NCBI RefSeq assembly: GCF_031455295.1 | Contig: NZ_JAVDSL010000001.1 | Location: forward strand, 744,001-808,000 | Reading direction: 5' to 3' | Source of the DNA: Leifsonia sp. 1010 | GTDB taxonomy: Bacteria; Actinomycetota; Actinomycetes; Actinomycetales; Microbacteriaceae | Length of the DNA: 64,000 nt | In this document: positions 17,631-26,455 of the stretch, in pieces | Layout: the number at the start of each line of letters is the position of its first letter | Numbering within the stretch: position 1 is the stretch's first letter | Translations under genes and position numbers: made by a program | The notes under the pieces: model-generated | Told to the model about the DNA's origin: nothing | The model's database searches: none | What the model saw: the letters and a program-made list of their open reading frames with translations, nothing else

Positions 17631-17631
17631 C

Positions 17632-18513
17632 TCACTCCTTGTTGAGCTTGTCCTGAACGGCCCCCGCCACCTTCTCCACGGTGTTCGGCAGCTCCGTCGT
17701 GCCGTAGAACCGGGAGTCGGGGTGGGTGGGCGGCGGCATCGGGACCGTCGCCTGCGGCCCGTCGAGGTACGTGAACTCGCCCTTGCCATCTGGCGTGGGT
17801 CCGCTCGCCCAGCGGCCCTCTGCGGCAGCCGCACCATCGGAGAAGTTGATGTACTGATAGGCCACGTCGCGGTCTTCCTTGTTGAGCGGGAAGTTGCTCG
17901 GAACCGGGAGGTCCTCCGCGCCTTCCTCGCGCAGCTCGGCGGCAGCGGCGATCCACTGGTTCTGGTGCATGGTGTCGCGTGCGAGCAGGAACGAGAGCAG
18001 ATCGCGGACGCCCGCGTCGTCGGTCATGTGGTAGAGCCGGGCGACCTGGAGCCGACCCTGCATCTCGGCGTTCGCGTTGGCGGTAAAGTCGGCGAGGAGG
18101 TTGCCGCTCGCGGTGATGTAGCTGCCCTGCCACGGGTTGCCGTTGCTGTCCACCGGGCGGGCTCCGGCGCCTGCGACGATGGCGTGCTGCACATCCGTGC
18201 CGCCGACCACCGCTGCGACGACCGGGTCGTCCTGCACAGCGTCCTCCGTGATCCCGAGCGGCGACTTCTCCAGCAGCTGCGCGATCATCACGGCGAGCAT
18301 TTCGACGTGGCCGAACTCCTCCGCGCCGATGCCGTAGAGGAGGTCGCGGTACTTGCCCGGGATGTGCGCGTTCCAGGCTTGGAACCCGTACTGCATGGCG
18401 ACGGTGATCTCGCCGTACTGGCCGCCGAGCACCTCCTGGAGCTTCCTGGCGTAGACGGCGTCCGGCTTGTCCGGCTTCGCGGTGTGCTGCATCTCCTGAC
18501 GGTGGAAGAACAT
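17632..18513 (-). CDS. Manganese catalase
   Basis: This 293-residue protein is a non-heme dimanganese catalase. The ligands of the two-metal site are visible in order: Glu in QYGEITVAMQY, Glu and His in GAEEFGHVEML, Glu in NAEMQGRLQVARLY and His in DTMHQNQW. It splits hydrogen peroxide in the cytoplasm. GAAAGGGGATC precedes the ATG. The convergent decarboxylase gene ends one base away, so no terminator separates them. Confidence 0.95.
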   Translation of the reverse strand: MFFHRQEMQHTAKPDKPDAVYARKLQEVLGGQYGEITVAMQYGFQAWNAHIPGKYRDLLYGIGAEEFGHVEMLAVMIAQLLEKSPLGITEDAVQDDPVVAAVVGGTDVQHAIVAGAGARPVDSNGNPWQGSYITASGNLLADFTANANAEMQGRLQVARLYHMTDDAGVRDLLSFLLARDTMHQNQWIAAAAELREEGAEDLPVPSNFPLNKEDRDVAYQYINFSDGAAAAEGRWASGPTPDGKGEFTYLDGPQATVPMPPPTHPDSRFYGTTELPNTVEKVAGAVQDKLNKE

Positions 18514-18600
18514 ACGAAGATCCCCTTTCTGGTTGGTGCTTCCAGAGGTACGCGGGGTATTCGCACATCCCAGCCGTTGACAGCTCGGCGGGCCCGGCGA

Positions 18601-19770
18601 TTAATGGGCGTCAGTGTTGTGCCCGGGTGCGGGGCGCAGGCCCGGCGTGAGGGGCAGCAGCGCGGCGACCACGGATGCGACGGTCGCCGCGACGAACGGG
18701 CCGGCGGGGCCGAGCGCATCCCCGAGCACCCCCGCGACCGCGGTGCCGGTCGCTCCCCCGACCAGCCCCGCCGTGTTGAGCCAGCCGAAGGCCTCCGGGG
18801 TCGCGGTCTCCGGAAGAGCGGATGAGACCATCGCGTAGAGGGCGGCCAGCGACGGCGCGAAGCCGAGCCCCGAGAGGAACAGCACGCCGTAGAGCAGGGG
18901 GATGCCGGGGACCAGCCCGGCGGCCGCCGTCGCGACGGCCACCCCGCCGAGCACGGCCGCCAGACTCCGCGTCCCGAAGCTCCGGTGACCGAACGCGATC
19001 CCTCCGATCAGCGACCCCAGGCTCGACACGGCGATCGCCAGCCCGGCGAGGACGCCGTGGCCATCGAAGCGCGCCACCAGCGCGATCTCGAGCGCGGCGA
19101 ACGACGCGATCAGCGCGAAACTCGTCGCGGCGGCCAGGCGAACGGACCGCGTCAGCAGCACAGTGCCGGGGCGCGTCCTGCTGCGCGGCAGCCGGACGCT
19201 CGCGATGTGCGGAGCGAGCAGGAACCACACCGTGCCCCCGAGCGTCACCAGCGCTGCGAGCACGAGCGGCGCCTGCGTCGACACCGCCCCGCTGAGCAGC
19301 GTGGCCACCACCGGCCCGGTGATCCAGATCAGCTCCTGCGCGGAGGTGTCGAGGGCGAACAGCGCCGGGACGGTCCGGCGCGGCACCAGCCGCGGGTACA
19401 GCGCGCGCACCACCGGCATAAGCGGAGGAACGGACGCGCCGATCACGACCCCGAGCGCCACCATCAGCGCGGGATGCGGCGGCCCGAACGCGAGCAGGAG
19501 CATCCCCGTCGCGTTCAGCAGGGCGGCCACCAGCACCGGCGGCCGGATGCCCAGCACCCCGACCGACCGGCTCACCAACGGCATGGCCACCGCCTCGCCG
19601 ACGCTCACGCAGGCGACGACGAGGCCGGCCAGCGCGTACGACCCGCTGGCCTGCCGCACGTGCAGCAGGACGGCGAGCGACAGCATCCCGAGCGGGAAGC
19701 GCGCCACCAGCTGCGAGACCGTGACGCGCAGGACCCCGGGGACGCGGACGAGCTCCAGGTACGTCCGCAC
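18601..19770 (-). CDS. MFS transporter, last gene of the sugar-amine operon
   Basis: This 389-residue protein has twelve predicted helices in two halves and the alanine/valine-rich composition of DHA-type exporters. The GTG start at 19770 lies four bases after the ABC permease stop, so it is read with the importer. It may export an end product, or may simply have been captured by the operon. The sequence does not tell its substrate. Confidence 0.82.
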   Translation of the reverse strand: MRTYLELVRVPGVLRVTVSQLVARFPLGMLSLAVLLHVRQASGSYALAGLVVACVSVGEAVAMPLVSRSVGVLGIRPPVLVAALLNATGMLLLAFGPPHPALMVALGVVIGASVPPLMPVVRALYPRLVPRRTVPALFALDTSAQELIWITGPVVATLLSGAVSTQAPLVLAALVTLGGTVWFLLAPHIASVRLPRSRTRPGTVLLTRSVRLAAATSFALIASFAALEIALVARFDGHGVLAGLAIAVSSLGSLIGGIAFGHRSFGTRSLAAVLGGVAVATAAAGLVPGIPLLYGVLFLSGLGFAPSLAALYAMVSSALPETATPEAFGWLNTAGLVGGATGTAVAGVLGDALGPAGPFVAATVASVVAALLPLTPGLRPAPGHNTDAH

Positions 19771-19774
19771 CCCG

Positions 19775-20611
19775 CTACTTGCCCACGCCGCCGGCGAGAC
19801 CGCGCACGAAGTAGCGCTGGCACACGAAGAACAGGATGACCATCGGCAGGGCGGCCATCACCATCCCCGCGAACACGACCGGGTACTGCGTGCCGTTCTT
19901 CGACATCATGTCGGCGAGGCCGACGGGAAGCGTCTGCACGCCCGTCCCGCTGGTGAAGATCATCGCGAACAGGTACTCGTTCCAGTTCTGCAGCACGTTG
20001 AGGACGATCGTCGTCGCGACGATCGGCATGCTCATCGGGAGGATGATCCGCCAGAACGTCGCCGCCCGCGAGGCGCCGTCGATCGACGCGGCCTCATCCA
20101 CCTCGCGCGGCAGGTCGAGCATGTACGCGCGCATCAGGAAGACCGTGAACGGGATGCGGAACGCCGTGTACAGGATCAGCAGGCCGAAGAAGGTGTCGTA
20201 CAGACCCCACGCCTGGAACAGCTTCACCAGCGGGATGAGCGCGACCGTCGGCGCCAGCATCAGACCGGCGAGCACGATCACGGTGAAGGTGCGGTTGAGC
20301 GGGATGTTCACCCGCGTCAGCCCGTATGCCGCCCACGCGCTGATCAGCTCGGTGATGAGGGTCGCCAACACGGTCAGCGAGACGCTCGTGAGCACGAAGT
20401 CGCCGACGCCCTGGTTCCAGGCTTTGGCGAAGTTCTGCCACAGCCACTCGGTCGGAAGCGCGAAGGGGTTGCCGAAGAGCTCGGCGTTGGTCTTCAGAGC
20501 GTTGGTCACCATCCACAGCAGCGGGTAGAGGACCACGACGACGAGGGCCAGCAGCAGAGCCCAGACCAGGGCGCTGCGCGACCAGCGGCCGAGACGGGCG
20601 AGGACTACCAT
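19775..20611 (-). CDS. Carbohydrate ABC transporter permease 2 (MalG/FrlM type)
   Basis: This 278-residue permease has six helices and the EAA loop that touches the ATPase (EVDEAASIDGASRAATFWRI). The ATG at 20611 overlaps the stop of the partner permease by seven bases; a longer in-frame version would lie entirely inside that gene. It belongs to the CUT1 family. No ATPase gene is in the cluster, so a shared ATPase of the MsiK type is probably used, as is usual in actinobacteria. Confidence 0.92.
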   Translation of the reverse strand: MVVLARLGRWSRSALVWALLLALVVVVLYPLLWMVTNALKTNAELFGNPFALPTEWLWQNFAKAWNQGVGDFVLTSVSLTVLATLITELISAWAAYGLTRVNIPLNRTFTVIVLAGLMLAPTVALIPLVKLFQAWGLYDTFFGLLILYTAFRIPFTVFLMRAYMLDLPREVDEAASIDGASRAATFWRIILPMSMPIVATTIVLNVLQNWNEYLFAMIFTSGTGVQTLPVGLADMMSKNGTQYPVVFAGMVMAALPMVILFFVCQRYFVRGLAGGVGK

Positions 20612-21507
20612 TCCACTCTCCTCTTGCGCGAGTAGGCCAGCTGGGCGGCGGCCAGCAGCAGGGTGATGACGAAGATCGCCACGCCGATCGCGGCCGCAGA
20701 ACCGAAGTCGTTGGTGACGAATCCCGCGTGGTAGAGCCACGTGCCGAGCACCTGGCTGGAGTTGTTCGGACCGCCGCTCGTCATCACCATGACCTCGTTG
20801 AACACCTGGAAGGCGCCCGAGATGGTGACGATCATCATCAGGCCGGTCATCTCGCGCACGAGCGGCAGCGACACCTGGAAGAAGCGGCGGATCGGGCCGA
20901 CGCCGTCGAGGTTGGCCGCCTCGTACAGTTCCTGCGGGATGCGCTGGAGCGCCACCGAGAACAGCAGGACGCTGTAGCCGAAGCCCTGCCACTGGCTCAT
21001 CGCGATGATCGCGAAGATCGCCGTTCCCTCGTGCCCCAGCCACGCCTGCGAGAACTGCCCCAGCCCGACGTTGTCGAGGAAGACGTTCAGCATGCCGGTC
21101 TGCGGCTGGTAGATGAAGTAGAACAGGAGGCCCGCGACGGTCAGCGAGATCGCCGACGGGATGAAGTAGATCGCCCGGAACGCCTTGCGCCAGCGCTCAC
21201 TCCGGACGCTCTCGACGATCGCGGCGAGCACGAGGGCTCCGAACACCTGGAACACGATCGAGAGCACCGCGTACCAGGTGTTGTTGCCGAGCGCCTTCCA
21301 GAAGATCGGGTCCTGGGCGAGGTCGGCGTAGTTGTCGACCCCGACGAAGGTCTGGTCGCCGCTGTAGATGTTCCACTTCAGGAAGCTGAAGACGACGTTC
21401 TGGATCAGCGGCCAATAGACGAAAACGGCCAGGACGGCCAGCGCCGGGATGAGCCAGACCAGCCCCCGCCAGCGCGCGGAGCCCCGCCGGGCCGCCCGCG
21501 GGGCCAT
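20605..21507 (-). CDS. Carbohydrate ABC transporter permease 1 (MalF/FrlN type)
   Basis: This 300-residue CUT1 permease has six helices and the EAA loop ELYEAANLDGVGPIRRFFQV. The annotated ATG at 21507 has a weak ribosome site. An ATG at 21556 overlaps the stop of the binding-protein gene as ATGA and has GAGAAGG before it, but lies in another frame (49 bases away). Either the true start is 21507 or a one-base frameshift separates a better N-terminus from the rest. Confidence 0.9.
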   Translation of the reverse strand: MAPRAARRGSARWRGLVWLIPALAVLAVFVYWPLIQNVVFSFLKWNIYSGDQTFVGVDNYADLAQDPIFWKALGNNTWYAVLSIVFQVFGALVLAAIVESVRSERWRKAFRAIYFIPSAISLTVAGLLFYFIYQPQTGMLNVFLDNVGLGQFSQAWLGHEGTAIFAIIAMSQWQGFGYSVLLFSVALQRIPQELYEAANLDGVGPIRRFFQVSLPLVREMTGLMMIVTISGAFQVFNEVMVMTSGGPNNSSQVLGTWLYHAGFVTNDFGSAAAIGVAIFVITLLLAAAQLAYSRKRRVEW

Positions 21508-21552
21508 GTCGCCCGGAGCCGGGGCCGTGCGGCCGGGGCGCCTGCGTCGTGG

Positions 21553-22875
21553 TCATTTCGCCTTCTCGGACGCCTGTCGCACGGCCTTCAGCGCGGCCTC
21601 GGGGGTGAGGCTGCCGGAGACGAGGCCCTCGGAGACGGAGACCCATGCGTCGCCGACATCGGGCACGTTGGCCATGTCCAGCCACACGACGGTGGACTTC
21701 GCGTCGTTCACGAGCTTCGTGCCCTCCGCCACGGCGGGGGTGGCGATCTGGTCGGTCACCACATCCTTCACCGCGCTCGGCTGACCGTAGGGCGGCGAGG
21801 ACAGCGTCGTCGCGTTCTTCTTGTTCATGACGAACTTCATGAAGTCGAGGGCGAGGGCGGCGTTCTTGCTCTTCTTGTTGATCATGTAGCCCTCCGGAGC
21901 CGCCTCGAGCGTCGAGCTGTCGCCCTTCGCGTCGGCGGGCGCCGGGAGCTGGAAGATGCCGAAGCCGTCCTTGCTGAGCTGGCTGTCCTTCGTGTTCACC
22001 GAGTCGAACTCGATGAGCTCCTGGTAGTACATGGCCGCCTTACCCGTTGCCTGCTGCTGCTGGGCCGTGGTGTAGGTGACGCCGTTGGAGTTGGAGGCGT
22101 CGCCGGTGCACTGGGTGACGAGCTCCTGGAACTGCTTCATGCCCTCCACGTAGCCGTCGTCGGTGTACTTCGCCGTCTTCGGCAGCAGGTCGGCTTCGAG
22201 CGTCTTCTGCGGGACGTCGTACGCGAACAGCTGACCCAGGTAGTGGAGGCCCGGCCAGCCGTCCTTGTTGCCGAAGGCGATCGGGACGATGCCCGCGGCC
22301 TTGATGGTCGAGCAGTCGGAGATGAGCTCGTCGAGCGTCTTCGGCACGTCGAGGCCGAGGTCGGCGAAGATCTTCTTGTTGTAGCCCATGAACTTGCCGT
22401 CGACGTACTGCGGGATGCCGTAGTACTTGCCGTCGTACTTGAACGCGTTCAGGGATCCCTCGCCGAAGGTGTCGCCCCAGGTCGTGCCGGGCGCGATGAC
22501 GGAGCTGAGGTCGACGGCCAGGCCGTTGGCGGCGAAGTTCTCGCCCCAGTTGCCGGCGTAGCTGAAGTAGATGTCCGGCAGGGACTGCGACCCGATGAGG
22601 ACCTTCTCCTTGTCCTTGATCGCGTTGTCGTCGGTCTCCTGCGCGAGGGTGATCTTCACGTCGGGGTGGAGCTTCTTGTAATCCTTCACCAGGTTCTCGA
22701 AGTACGAGCCCAGCGGGTCGCCCGCTGCGGCGGTGAGGATGCTGATGCTGCCGGAGTAGTCCGGCTTCGCGGTGATGTCGGCCGAGCCGCCGCCGCCGGA
22801 GGAGCACGCGGTGAGTGCGAGCGCCATGACACCCGCTGCCGCTGCCGTGATGGTCCTGGTCTTCTTCACGCTCAT
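21553..22875 (-). CDS. Sugar ABC transporter substrate-binding lipoprotein
   Basis: This 440-residue protein has a lipobox (LALTAC, Cys24) followed by a glycine/serine linker and an SBP_bac_1-type fold. It heads the importer operon and should bind the substrate outside the cell. The neighbours (deglycase and kinase of the Frl type) suggest fructose-amine compounds as ligand, which is inferred from context only. A promoter with an operator across its -35 box lies about 90 bases upstream. Confidence 0.92.
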   Translation of the reverse strand: MSVKKTRTITAAAAGVMALALTACSSGGGGSADITAKPDYSGSISILTAAAGDPLGSYFENLVKDYKKLHPDVKITLAQETDDNAIKDKEKVLIGSQSLPDIYFSYAGNWGENFAANGLAVDLSSVIAPGTTWGDTFGEGSLNAFKYDGKYYGIPQYVDGKFMGYNKKIFADLGLDVPKTLDELISDCSTIKAAGIVPIAFGNKDGWPGLHYLGQLFAYDVPQKTLEADLLPKTAKYTDDGYVEGMKQFQELVTQCTGDASNSNGVTYTTAQQQQATGKAAMYYQELIEFDSVNTKDSQLSKDGFGIFQLPAPADAKGDSSTLEAAPEGYMINKKSKNAALALDFMKFVMNKKNATTLSSPPYGQPSAVKDVVTDQIATPAVAEGTKLVNDAKSTVVWLDMANVPDVGDAWVSVSEGLVSGSLTPEAALKAVRQASEKAK

Positions 22876-22958
22876 CTCCCGTCGTGCGGGTCGTGCGGTC
22901 GGGGTGTCCGCTGACCCGTCTTTGGATCGTGGGTCGCTCTCGGCGACCGATTGCGACG

Positions 22959-22987
22959 ACTATACGTGATTTTGGTACCGGTATCAA
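22959..22987 (-). promoter_or_regulatory. Sigma-70-type promoter with LacI operator over the -35 box
   Basis: On the minus strand TTGATA (22987-22982) and TATAGT (22964-22959) are separated by exactly 17 bases, close to the ideal vegetative promoter. The 16-bp near-palindrome TTGATACCGGTACCAA (22972-22987) covers the -35 box and part of the spacer. The same 16 bases occur upstream of the SIS gene. A LacI protein is encoded next door, so repression of the importer operon is strongly suggested. Confidence 0.75.
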
Positions 22988-23020
22988 CACTGCCCAATAG
23001 TGGCATCCCCCGCCCGTGCA

Positions 23021-23077
23021 CGATTTGCGCCAAATCTCGGTTATGGGTCGGCGATAACCGCGATTTGGCGCAAATCG
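23021..23077. repeat. Long palindromic element A
   Basis: CGATTTGCGCCAAATC (23021-23036) and its exact reverse complement (23062-23077) are joined by a second stem, CGGTTAT/ATAACCG, with a single mismatch between, so about 24 bases pair around the loop GGGTCGGCG. Each outer arm is itself a small palindrome (GATTTG-CGC-CAAATC). It lies 25 bases after the lacI stop and 34 bases before the importer operator. There is no U-tract, so it is not a standard terminator. Confidence 0.85.
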
Positions 23078-23101
23078 CGTGAGGGGAGGGCGCGGGAGGG
23101 G

Positions 23102-24196
23102 TTAGCGGCGGGGCGGAGCGACGGAGGCGCGCTCGACGAAGTCGGCCTCGAGGACGTGCGTGGCCGTAGGGGCGTCGCTCCCGGCGACCCGGGCCAGCAG
23201 GCACTCGGCGGTGAGCTCGCCGAGCTGGTGCATCGGCTGGGCGACCACCGACATCGGCGGCGTCATCACGCTCGCCCACGAGCTGTCGTCGAAGCCGATG
23301 AGCGAGACGTCCTCCGGGCAGCGCAGCCCGCGCTGCCGCAGGGCGCGCAGCGAACCGGTCAGCGCATCCGTCTCGGTCGCGAAGATCGCGGTCGGCGGAT
23401 CCGACAGCGACAGCATCCCCAGCACCGCCCTCGTCGCCTGCGACTCGTTCTTCAGCACGTGCGTCACCAGCGAGGTGTCGAAGGGGATGCCGGCCAGCTC
23501 GAGCGCGTCCAGGTACCCGAGCAGGCGCTCGCCGTCACTCCAGAGGGCGTGGTCGATGATGCGCCGCAGGTCGTCGGCGTCCGCGGCCGGCTCGGTCGTG
23601 ACCGGGCCCCAGACGAATGCGATGCGCCGGTGGCCCTTGTCGATCAACGACATGACGGCCTGGCGCGATGCCTCGCGGTTGTTGATGACGACCGCGTCCG
23701 CATCCACCGTGTCCACCAGGCGGTCGAGCAGCACCAGCGGGATCTCGCGCTTCGCGACGATGTCGAGGTGCGCCAGCTCGGCGCTGCGGCCGGCGGCCGG
23801 CGCCAGTGCGATCCCGTCGACCTGCTTGTCGACGAGCACGTCGATCGCGGCCGCCTCCAGCTGCAGGTCCTCGTCCGTGCTCAGCACGAGCACGTCGTAG
23901 TCGGCCCGCCGGGCCGCGTCCGTGATGCCGCGCAGCACGCCGGCGAAGAACGGGTTGCCGACGTCGGCGAGAACGACGCCCAGCGTGCGGGTCTCGCCCG
24001 TCGTCATGCTGCGCGCGATCGTGTTCGGGCGGTAGCCGAGCTCCTTCGCGACGGCGAGGATGCGATCCCGCGTCTTCGGGCTCACCGAGCCGTAGCCGCC
24101 GAGCGTCCGGGCGACCGTCGCCCGCCCGACGCCGGCGGCCGCCGCCACCTCCGAGATCGTCGGCGAGGGAATGCGGTGGTCGCGCTCCGTGGACAT
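23102..24196 (-). CDS. LacI-family repressor of the sugar-amine locus
   Basis: This 364-residue protein has the LacI helix-turn-helix at residues 9-30 (TISEVAAAAGVGRATVARTL), the hinge helix with SMTTGETRTLGVV, and a periplasmic-binding-protein-like effector domain. The two CCGG-centred 16-bp operators at 22972 and 26192 have the usual LacI form and flank this gene. It is the third gene of the deglycase-kinase-repressor unit, so it is likely under its own control. The inducer should be the substrate or its 6-phosphate. Confidence 0.93.
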   Translation of the reverse strand: MSTERDHRIPSPTISEVAAAAGVGRATVARTLGGYGSVSPKTRDRILAVAKELGYRPNTIARSMTTGETRTLGVVLADVGNPFFAGVLRGITDAARRADYDVLVLSTDEDLQLEAAAIDVLVDKQVDGIALAPAAGRSAELAHLDIVAKREIPLVLLDRLVDTVDADAVVINNREASRQAVMSLIDKGHRRIAFVWGPVTTEPAADADDLRRIIDHALWSDGERLLGYLDALELAGIPFDTSLVTHVLKNESQATRAVLGMLSLSDPPTAIFATETDALTGSLRALRQRGLRCPEDVSLIGFDDSSWASVMTPPMSVVAQPMHQLGELTAECLLARVAGSDAPTATHVLEADFVERASVAPPRR

Positions 24197-24231
24197 CGCC
24201 ACCCCTTCCTGATCCGGGGCGGCTCACGCCC

Positions 24232-25155
24232 TCAGCCCACGTCGCCCGCCGCCACCGGCGGAAGCGAACCGACCGTCCTCGCCGCCTCGTCGACGGCACG
24301 CCCGTGACCGAACGCACCCTCGACCGTGCACTGCCGGGCGGCGAACTGTGCCGCACGCCGCATCGACCGATGCAGCGCCGCGCCACCGGGCCGGGCATTC
24401 CTGCGCCAGCCGGATCGCAGCAATTCAACCACGAACGCGCTCACGTAGGCGTCGCCGCATCCCATCGTGTCGACGAACGGACCGGGCACGGGAGCCGCGT
24501 CGGAGTAGTAGTACGCATCGCCGTCGAACAGCACGGCGCCGGCATCCCCCTGGGTCCCCAGCACGAGCGAGGGGCCGTGCGAGGCGATCCGCCGCAGTTC
24601 GGCCCAGGTGTCCGTGCGCGACAGTTCGCCGAGCGACACCAGTGCCAGGTCGATCCACGGGCCCACCGCATCCAGGTACTCCCCGGTGCGGTACTCCGGC
24701 TCGGACGAGAAGTCGTACGAGCGCAGGGTCCGCGTCGCCGCCAGCTTCGGCAGCTCCGGGATGACGCCCGAGTAGGCGCTCGAGTGGATGAGGGAGAAGC
24801 CGGATGCGTAGCGCACGTCGTCCTCCCCCAGCCGGACCGGATCGCTCAGGGTGACGCCGCCGTGGTTCCACCCGAGGAACCTCCGCTCGCCGTCGACCGT
24901 CTCGATCTCGGTCACGCCGTTCGGGCCCGGGCGCACCGAGGACCGCGAGGTGTCGACCCCGCAGTCCTCGATGGCCTGCCGCACGAAGCGCCCCTGCTCA
25001 TCGTCGCCGAACACCCCCAGGTACGCGGCCTCGGCGCCGAGCTGCCGGGCGAACACCGCGACGTTCACGGCGTTCCCTCCCGGGTACTCGACCCCGCGGT
25101 CGACGAACCGGTCGACGATGTTGTCCCCGAGACCGAGGACGCGCACCGTGCTCAT
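24232..25155 (-). CDS. frlD: PfkB-family kinase, fructosamine kinase FrlD-like
   Basis: This 307-residue protein has the first PfkB signature (EYPGGNAVNVAVFARQLG) and the second with its catalytic aspartate (VDTMGCGDAYVSAF). The N-terminus (GDNIVDRFVD...YPGGNAVNVAV) closely resembles Bacillus FrlD, which phosphorylates fructose-amino acids at C6. It starts ten bases after the SIS gene. The substrate is inferred from the pairing with the FrlB-like deglycase. Confidence 0.82.
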   Translation of the reverse strand: MSTVRVLGLGDNIVDRFVDRGVEYPGGNAVNVAVFARQLGAEAAYLGVFGDDEQGRFVRQAIEDCGVDTSRSSVRPGPNGVTEIETVDGERRFLGWNHGGVTLSDPVRLGEDDVRYASGFSLIHSSAYSGVIPELPKLAATRTLRSYDFSSEPEYRTGEYLDAVGPWIDLALVSLGELSRTDTWAELRRIASHGPSLVLGTQGDAGAVLFDGDAYYYSDAAPVPGPFVDTMGCGDAYVSAFVVELLRSGWRRNARPGGAALHRSMRRAAQFAARQCTVEGAFGHGRAVDEAARTVGSLPPVAAGDVG

Positions 25156-25165
25156 CGGCGCCCGC

Positions 25166-26167
25166 TCAGTACGCCACGACGCGGTAGTACCGGCGCAGGT
25201 CGAGCGAGTGGTCGCGCACCTGGGCGAGGTGCTTGCTGAAGCGGTCGACGACGGCGTCGGCGACGATCGGGGCCAGCAGCCCGCGGAACTCGTCGCTCAC
25301 TCCCGGGAGCTCGTAGTCCTTGGTGTCGATCACCGTGACGTCGTCGCTGTACTCGTTCGCGAAGGCGATGACGCGGTCGGTGAGCGGGCGGGTCTCATCC
25401 TCGCCGGCGAAGACCAGGATGCTGGTGTCCTTCTCGATGAGCTCGAGCGAGCCGTGGAAGAACTCGGCCGCGTGGACGCGCGTGGTGGTGAGCCACTGCA
25501 TCTCCTCGAGGATGCACATCGAGTACAGGTAGGTGAAGCCCCACAGCTGACCCGAGCCGGTCAGGAAGTGGTAGTCGGTGTCGGCGTGCTTCTCGGCGAA
25601 CGCCTTGCCGATCGGGTCGGCCTGCTCGGTGACCGAGACGAGCGCCTCGGGGATCGCCTCGAGATCCTTCACCAGGCGGTCGTAGCCGTCGAACTCGCCC
25701 CGCAGCGAGAGGAGCTTCGCGCCGAAGGTGAGGAACTGGACGTCGAACGGCCACGCCTTGGGCGCCGAGAGCAGCACCTCGTCGACCGCGGAGGCGATCG
25801 GGCTGTCGGCCTGGCCGGTGAAGCCGATGGTCAGCGCACCCTTCTCGCGGGCGAACTCGACGCAGTCGATGATGTCCTCGGTGGTGCCGGAGACGGAGGC
25901 GAAGATCGCGACCGAGTCCGGGCCGAACTGCGGGTCCGGGGCGAGGATGAACTCCTTGCCGATGACGGCGCGCACCGGGAACGACGAGCGCGTCTGGAAG
26001 AAACGCTCGTACGGCAGCGCCGCGGCGTAGGTGCCGCCCGCGCCGATGAAGTAGATGTTCTTCCAGCGCCCGGCGCTGACGCGCTCGGCCAGCTCCTCGA
26101 TCTGCGATCGCAGCGCGACGGTGCTGCGCACCTGCTCCAGGAATTCCTCTTCGTTGAAGCCCAGCAT
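25166..26167 (-). CDS. frlB: SIS-domain sugar-amine deglycase, FrlB-like
   Basis: This 333-residue protein has two SIS domains (GAGGTYAAALPYERFF and the region around LTGSGQLWGF). The C-terminal half, with ILEEMQW, VHAAEFFHGSLELIE and EDETRPLTDR, matches FrlB, which splits fructose-amino acid 6-phosphates into glucose 6-phosphate and the amino acid. It lacks the glutaminase part of GlmS. It is first in its operon, with the operator 25 bases before the ATG. AgaS-like isomerase activity on another amino sugar is the main alternative. Confidence 0.82.
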   Translation of the reverse strand: MLGFNEEEFLEQVRSTVALRSQIEELAERVSAGRWKNIYFIGAGGTYAAALPYERFFQTRSSFPVRAVIGKEFILAPDPQFGPDSVAIFASVSGTTEDIIDCVEFAREKGALTIGFTGQADSPIASAVDEVLLSAPKAWPFDVQFLTFGAKLLSLRGEFDGYDRLVKDLEAIPEALVSVTEQADPIGKAFAEKHADTDYHFLTGSGQLWGFTYLYSMCILEEMQWLTTTRVHAAEFFHGSLELIEKDTSILVFAGEDETRPLTDRVIAFANEYSDDVTVIDTKDYELPGVSDEFRGLLAPIVADAVVDRFSKHLAQVRDHSLDLRRYYRVVAY

Positions 26168-26191
26168 GTGTCTCCCTCCACCGATCCGTTT

Positions 26192-26207
26192 TTGGTACCG
26201 GTATCAA
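26192..26207. promoter_or_regulatory. LacI-type operator before the frlB-like gene
   Basis: TTGGTACCGGTATCAA at 26192-26207 is identical to the site at 22972-22987. It is a near-perfect palindrome centred on CCGG and lies 25 bases upstream of the start codon, where a bound repressor would block transcription. Confidence 0.72.
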
Positions 26208-26293
26208 TTCGTCTCAATCGTGACACAGCCCGACTCCTTCCGCAACACCCCCTCCCCTCTCCCGTTCTCGTGCCGGCCCTCTCTTTCCCTTTT

Positions 26294-26357
26294 CGCCGAA
26301 GTGCACGTTGTTGCGGTCGACACGCCGTGGGAATGCGCCACAACGTGCACTTCGACG
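26294..26357. repeat. Long palindromic element B
   Basis: CGAAGTGCACGTTGT (26297-26311) pairs perfectly with ACAACGTGCACTTCG (26340-26354); after one mismatch GCG/CGC adds three pairs inside, and CG/CG adds two outside. The loop begins GGTCG. It lies between the divergent frlB-like and SDR genes. The remainder of the 26168-26455 gap is pyrimidine- then purine-rich, with no gene seen. Confidence 0.8.
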
Positions 26358-26455
26358 AAGAAGGAGGGCGGGAGGGGGAGGGGAGGGGGCGTACCCCGGG
26401 ATGCGGGCGCGCGCAGCCCCCTGGACGCACGCGCGCGCGGTGATTGCGTGGGGGC

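Noticed and set aside
23021-23077. Rho-independent terminator of lacI
   Set aside because: There is no U-tract, the structure is symmetric on both strands, and it resembles the other three elements, one of which lies between divergent genes.
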